A stretch of 64,000 nt of DNA, taken from positions 54,685,762 to 54,749,761 of the forward strand of contig JAKCOZ010000005.1 in NCBI GenBank assembly GCA_022605955.1, read 5' to 3'. Shown piece after piece: positions 60,036 to 64,000 of this stretch. Source of the stretch: Rallus limicola (lineage: Eukaryota; Chordata; Aves; Gruiformes; Rallidae). Every line of letters begins with the position of its first letter. Position 1 is the stretch's first letter. Position numbers and translations under genes: made by a program. The notes beneath the pieces were generated by a model, which saw nothing but the letters and a program-made list of their open reading frames with translations, was not told the origin of the DNA and did not search any database.

Positions 60036-60432
60036 CAGAGTGACAAGGTTGGAAAAGACCTTTAAGATCATCGAGTCCAACCATTCCTGTCCTGTGCTAA
60101 ACCAGATCCCTGAGCACCTCATCTCCCCTCTGTTAAACACACCCAGGGGTGGGGACTCAGCCCCCTCCCTGGGCAGCCTGGGCCAGGCCCTGACAGCTCT
60201 GCCAGGGAAGAACTTTTCCCTCCCATCTGAGCTGAGCCTGCCCTGGCACAGCTTGAGCCCATTGCCCCTTGTCCCAGCTCCTGTCCCCTGGCAGAAGAGA
60301 CCATCATCCACCCCTCTACACCCTCCTGTCAGGTCAGTGGAGGTGGGAAGAAGGTCTCCCCTCAGCCTCCTCTTCTCCAGGCTGAACACCCCCAGCTCCC
60401 TCATCTGCTCTTCAGAGGATTTGTCCTCCTCT
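60036..60432 (-). mobile_element. Young CR1 LINE copy, ORF2 C-terminus open
   Basis: Antisense CR1 of the young subfamily. The minus-strand frame 60443-60033 is uninterrupted: [17 protein letters not shown], then [18 protein letters not shown] and [18 protein letters not shown], continuing through the tail. The left end has AGTGACAAGGTTGGAAAAGA, then GATCATCGAGTCCAACC; the octamer repeat is short. It is very similar to the copies at 22845, 35990 and 48736. Truncation is near 60432. Confidence 0.95.
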
Positions 60433-61522
60433 TTATGTGTCACTGCACCCTAGTAACAGAGTGCAGACCGTGCTGTTTTCCAAAGAGCAGCATTAAAGTG
60501 ATATGCAGGGCACAGTTGTACACTTCAGATGTCTTATGCTGGCGGCTTGGTTGCCCCAAAGACCCAAGAGTCACTTCCTACCCCTCTGGGAACAGTGAGT
60601 CACGGGCTGCGTCACCTGTTAGGATGCCAAAGCTCACTCTCATCTGATGGAATGTCATAACTTGGGCCTTCACCTGTGCCGGGCTCTTCTGCACCCAAAG
60701 GATGATCCAGCTGGGACTCTGCTTCTTCCCCTCTGCTCCTCCACATGTCCTGGCTCTATATGGGTGAGTGATGGGAACAGTCCTTGCATGCATCATGGTG
60801 CTTGCAATGATCTAAAACATGTGAGATCCCTGTGGGCTGCTTTAGGATGCTTGTGACCGGTCAGTGATTCATGATCCTTTTCAAATGACTTTATGGCCTT
60901 CATTACAGCTGGTAACTTCTCTCTGTTTGGTGGTATAGTAAGGGATGGAGGACCAAGCTGCAGGCCAGGAATTCCCACTCTTAGTTGCTATCAAAGCCAC
61001 AAAGACTGTAGGTGAAAGGTATATATACTTGTGGCCCTTAAAAGTTCAGCAGCTTTGCTAGCAGATCCTGGTAAAGCTAAGCTGCCTTTCTGTCCTTTTC
61101 CTCTTTATTTCCCATAGTTCCTATAGCAAATACCTTGAATATCAGTGGTAAAGCATTCTACCTACAGATTCTCTGATAACACTTGGTAGTAGTTCTTTTG
61201 GTGAAGAGCTCTGAAGCCAAGACTCTTAAGAGGTGTCAGTAACCACCTCCTAGCAAAGAAAGCTCCCAGCACAGTGCTGGGTTACCCAGGTGGATGGGTT
61301 TTCCAAGGGTTGCAGAAATTGTACAGGCTGTCACTGGTTTGCTCAGTGAAAGCTTCTCACTGCTCCAAGTGAACAACTTCCAATAATATTAGTATTAATA
61401 AGGTTAATAATGATGATGATGTATTAGAAGAGAGAGATGATGAGGAAAGAGGGACAGAAATATCCTAGCTGCCTCAAGAGAAGTGAGGAAGAAATGTAGA
61501 CCAACTGTGGTGCATACATATA
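60433..61522. other. Unique non-coding sequence
   Basis: About 1.1 kb. A low-complexity TAATAATGATGATGATG patch lies at about 61385-61425. No gene is recognised. Confidence 0.45.
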
Positions 61523-61561
61523 TGTTAAAAAAATAAAAAAATTTAAAAAAATATATATATC
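61523..61561 (+). repeat. A/T-rich low-complexity tract
   Basis: A runs broken by T, then a TATATATATAT tail. Confidence 0.85.
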
Positions 61562-62072
61562 TACTGTTTGTGACCAGGCAGTAAGAGAAGAAACTCCTGC
61601 AGTACCATCCCTTAGTTATCAGGTACAGAGCTGGATGTTACCAGCTCTTCTGCCCAAGGCATTCCTGATGTAGTGGCGTTCTAGGAGTTCCATTATTCAA
61701 AGTTTATTTCCAATAATTACTGTAATCATCCCTTTATTGTCACAGGGTAAGGAACCAGAAAATTGCGTTGCATAATTCCCTTGCAGTTGTCTGAGAAGCC
61801 TCCCATCTCCTTTGCTAGCACAGAGCAGAGATTTGATGTGAAATCCTTGCTTTCATGCAAAGGGGCTGCTGTGCTTTCAAGCCTAGGGAGCGCGATAGCT
61901 AGTTAATATATTGATGTTTTATCCCCCGCACTTAACAATTGAATGAAAGAAAAGTGTTAGCAGAGGTCAAGCATTGTTTGAATGTGTTGCAAATGGTTTC
62001 CCAGGGAAACAGCAAATCAGTACTCATAGCCTGCTGCAGCATCTCCAGAACAACATCTAGCCACCAGCCACA
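61562..62072. other. Unique sequence upstream of candidate first exon
   Basis: About 510 bp immediately left of the CpG-rich patch. It includes TAGCTAGTTAATATATTGATG and AGCGCGATAGC near 61888-61920. If the exon is real this is its proximal promoter region. Confidence 0.35.
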
Positions 62073-62150
62073 GCCGAGTGTTTACTATAGTACTTCGGGA
62101 TGCAGGCGAGAGGCGAAGCGAGCGTGTGAGTAGGAGAGCAGTTTCAAAGG
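62073..62150 (+). promoter_or_regulatory. Candidate promoter/5' leader with a short uORF
   Basis: A local cluster of CpG (GCCGAG, TTCGGG, GGCGAGAGGCGAAGCGAGCG) in otherwise CpG-poor sequence, with a weak TATA-like CTATAGT near 62084-62090. An upstream ATG at 62100 opens a nine-codon frame ending at the TGA 62127-62129, in the same frame as the next ATG at 62151. This is the kind of layout expected of a first exon leader. The evidence is sequence context only. Confidence 0.35.
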
Positions 62151-62226
62151 ATGAAGAAACGTTCGGCAAGAGTGGCACCATTACCATCTTACAATGTTTC
62201 TGAATTAAATTCGCCTCTGCCAGACG
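62151..62226 (+). CDS. Candidate first coding exon, 25 codons plus one base, unknown gene
   Basis: An ATG at 62151 (AAAGGATGA context, A at -3) opens a frame of 25 codons with no stop up to a GT donor after 62226 (ACG|GTAAAT), leaving phase 1. An in-frame TGA at 62127 closes the frame upstream, so this ATG is the natural start. The peptide begins MKKRSARVAPLPSYNVSELN and is hydrophilic with no signal peptide. Six or so CpG in 76 bp are unusual here. I do not recognise the family; it could be an alternative first exon of a gene whose other exons lie beyond 64000. No partner exon is visible in the rest of the window. It could also be a chance frame, so this is a candidate, not a firm call. Confidence 0.4.
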
Positions 62227-62318
62227 GTAAATGCTTCTTTCCCCCCACCCCCGTATATCTAACCCTGGGCAGGCAGTTACTTTGCATGCTCCTCCTGCTC
62301 CCTTCCCTGTGAAGTAAC
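62227..62318. other. Intronic sequence after the candidate donor
   Basis: Begins GTAAATG, then a pyrimidine- and C-rich patch (TTTCCCCCCACCCCCG). No feature. Confidence 0.3.
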
Positions 62319-62357
62319 GTGTGTGTGTGTGTGTCTGTGTCTGTATGTCTGTGTGTA
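62319..62357 (+). repeat. (TG)n microsatellite
   Basis: An imperfect GT repeat with TCTG and TATG interruptions. Confidence 0.9.
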
Positions 62358-62789
62358 TTTTTAAAGTAACTAATTCTTGGAGAGCATTTTTAGCACTTTA
62401 ATGCCATCTGGGATAAGCACAGCTACATTTCTATTGTTTGTGTTCAAGAGCTGTGTGGATTTCTGATGAAGAAACTAATGTTGAAATGTGAACAACTGAT
62501 AAAGTTGATGTACTTCAGTTCTGGCTTTTAAAATGTGTCAAATTAGGCCCACATAATGGTATCAAATTCTCTGTAGTATTTTAATATTGTGCTCTAGATA
62601 AATCTTTTTCTGCTTTAAAGACAGAGGCATGAACTTTTTGTGCTTGCTCTCTCTCAGTGTGAGATAGAAATTGTTCCCATAAATTGATCCACCCCCCTCT
62701 TTATGTTCAGAAGTGCCAGCTCTAAAGGAATTCCTAAATACAAAACCTTGTGGGGTTTGTGTCAGCATCACCCATCCTGTGGGATTTAG
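62358..62789. other. Unique non-coding sequence
   Basis: About 430 bp, A+T-rich on the left (TTTTAAAGTAACTAATTC). No recognised feature. Confidence 0.45.
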
Positions 62790-62883
62790 TCTGGGTGACC
62801 CTGCTCTGGCAGGGGGGTTGGACTAGATGATCTTTCGAGGTCCCTTCCAGCTCCTGACTTTCTGGGATTCTGTGGCTCTGTGA
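62790..62883 (+). mobile_element. CR1 LINE tail fragment
   Basis: Sense CR1 3' end of about 95 bp: CTGGGTGACCCTGCTCTGGC, AGGGGGGTTGGACTAGATG, TCGAGGTCCCTTCCAGCTCC, then TGGGATTCTGTGGCTCTGTG. Same type as 36989-37347. Confidence 0.93.
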
Positions 62884-64000
62884 AGGTGGAAATGGTGAAA
62901 TCTGTTGTGAGCTCTCGATAGGACGTGACAGCCTCATTCCTTGCAGAGTGCATACCAACTTCACATCACACTTGAGTGGCAGCTGGGACTGTGGTGATGT
63001 TGTCCAGCGTGAGATATGACTGTGCTGATAGCTGGGATGCAGACACAAAGCTTGGCATGCTGAAAATACACAGCCAGTATATGAGTGGTATAAATCAGAG
63101 GTCGAAAGGCACACGTTCTAAAACTATTCCTGATATTCAGGTTCAAGTTTTTGCTTTAGATATCTGCAGAAAAGTCAGGTTTTAAGTGCTTTAAGTTTAT
63201 TCTATGCAGTGTCAGATATGCTGAAGAGCTGAGTGGTACTTTCTGAAGTTGCTTGTCCTTCTGGAAATGAACTCTTCTCCCACCAGCTGTGGGACGTTGT
63301 TAAGAGCACTCTAGTCATAAAATTGCAAGGTGTGTGCAGCCTCTGCTTTGAGCTCTGTTATGGAGATTGGTGATGAAAATGTGATTCCTTTGGGTGAGTT
63401 AAATTCAGCGCTACAGCCAGGATAAAACCAAAGCAAGAGACACGGTCCGGTGCTTGTCAGCAGAGCGTGACTTCCAGTTCTTCAGTCTATCTGGGTTGGA
63501 CTGGCTTAAATCACAACTGGGGCTGGGTTTCCATAGAGCAGGCAAGCATTTGTGTCATTTTTCTTGAGAGTGTATGTGTGATATTGGGTATTCTGCAGGC
63601 TTGGCAGTTACCTGGTATTTCCTTTTTGGGGAAAAAAAAGTGCGTTAAAGGGGGTTAAAGGAGCTGATAGACCTGGCTGCTTGCGTGGGACCAGCACCGT
63701 TGCACAGCACCAGATTTTAGGATGTGTGAAACTAACACATTCACTCCCCTACTTTGGAAGGAGCAGTGCTACAGCCGGGTGAGCTGGCTTGCTGTGCCAG
63801 ATAGCAGGGTGATTTGCTGCTCTGTATTCCCCAATAGCTCCCAGCACAGACTGGGCTGGTGTCACACCAGGCAGCAGATGCAGAGAATTAGAGTATCCCT
63901 GCCCCTCAGGGTCTGAGACAACCTGCGAGCTGTGCTGCCCAGAACTAAACCATACATCTGCTGCCAGGCACTTCTGCTCAGTGAGGCTTCACCTTCTCCC
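62884..64000. other. Unique non-coding sequence to window end
   Basis: About 1.1 kb with no recognised repeat or exon. If the candidate first exon is real, this lies in its first intron. Confidence 0.4.

Noticed and set aside
1..64000. CRISPR arrays, defence islands, operons or a prophage
   Set aside because: No regularly spaced repeats, no prokaryotic gene organisation, and the repeat content is avian.

Overview
The window is non-coding nuclear DNA from a bird. The evidence is at least 22 CR1 LINE copies with the avian 3' end: a GGTTGGA(A/C)...GAT(G/C)AT...CCTTCCAAC block followed by octamer repeats of the ATTCTRTG type and no poly(A). There are also two avian-type endogenous retrovirus solo LTRs and faint relics of ancient amniote SINEs. 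Nothing is bacterial or viral in layout: no operons, no ribosome sites, no CRISPR array. The order of bird cannot be fixed by reading. A set of very similar CR1 copies suggests a lineage with recent CR1 activity, but that is inference.

Genes: no long open frame in the window looks like a real protein. The longest frames (150-190 codons) are shadows of CR1 antisense sequence, tandem repeats or chance. The one place I would defend as possible host coding sequence is a short first-exon candidate on the + strand at 62151-62226. It starts with an ATG, follows an in-frame stop, sits in a locally CpG-rich patch, and ends at a GT donor. If real, the window is mostly sequence upstream of, or intronic to, a + strand gene that continues past the right edge.

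Layout: 1-1246 holds two antisense CR1 copies. 1247-12559 is mostly unique sequence with one CR1 relic, one CR1 copy and one MIR-like SINE. 12560-15350 has three CR1 copies and a perfect 36-bp tandem duplication. 15351-22844 is a long unique block that starts with an AT-rich, homeodomain-motif-rich stretch and contains a CTG/CAG hairpin and a second MIR-like relic. 22845-37347 carries five CR1 copies. 42500-44645 holds three CR1 pieces and an old palindromic repeat. 47449-51162 is the most layered part: a CR1 tail fragment, then a young CR1 whose 3' tail was invaded by a retroviral LTR (49172-49778), then a second solo LTR (50569-51157) with a perfect 5-bp target duplication. 54098-62883 has five more CR1 pieces, simple repeats and the candidate first exon. 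62884-64000 shows nothing recognisable.

CR1 covers roughly a tenth of the window by my boundaries. Because no gene set is present there are no pathway interactions to describe; the biology visible is transposon history plus several AT-rich stretches that look like candidate conserved regulatory elements.
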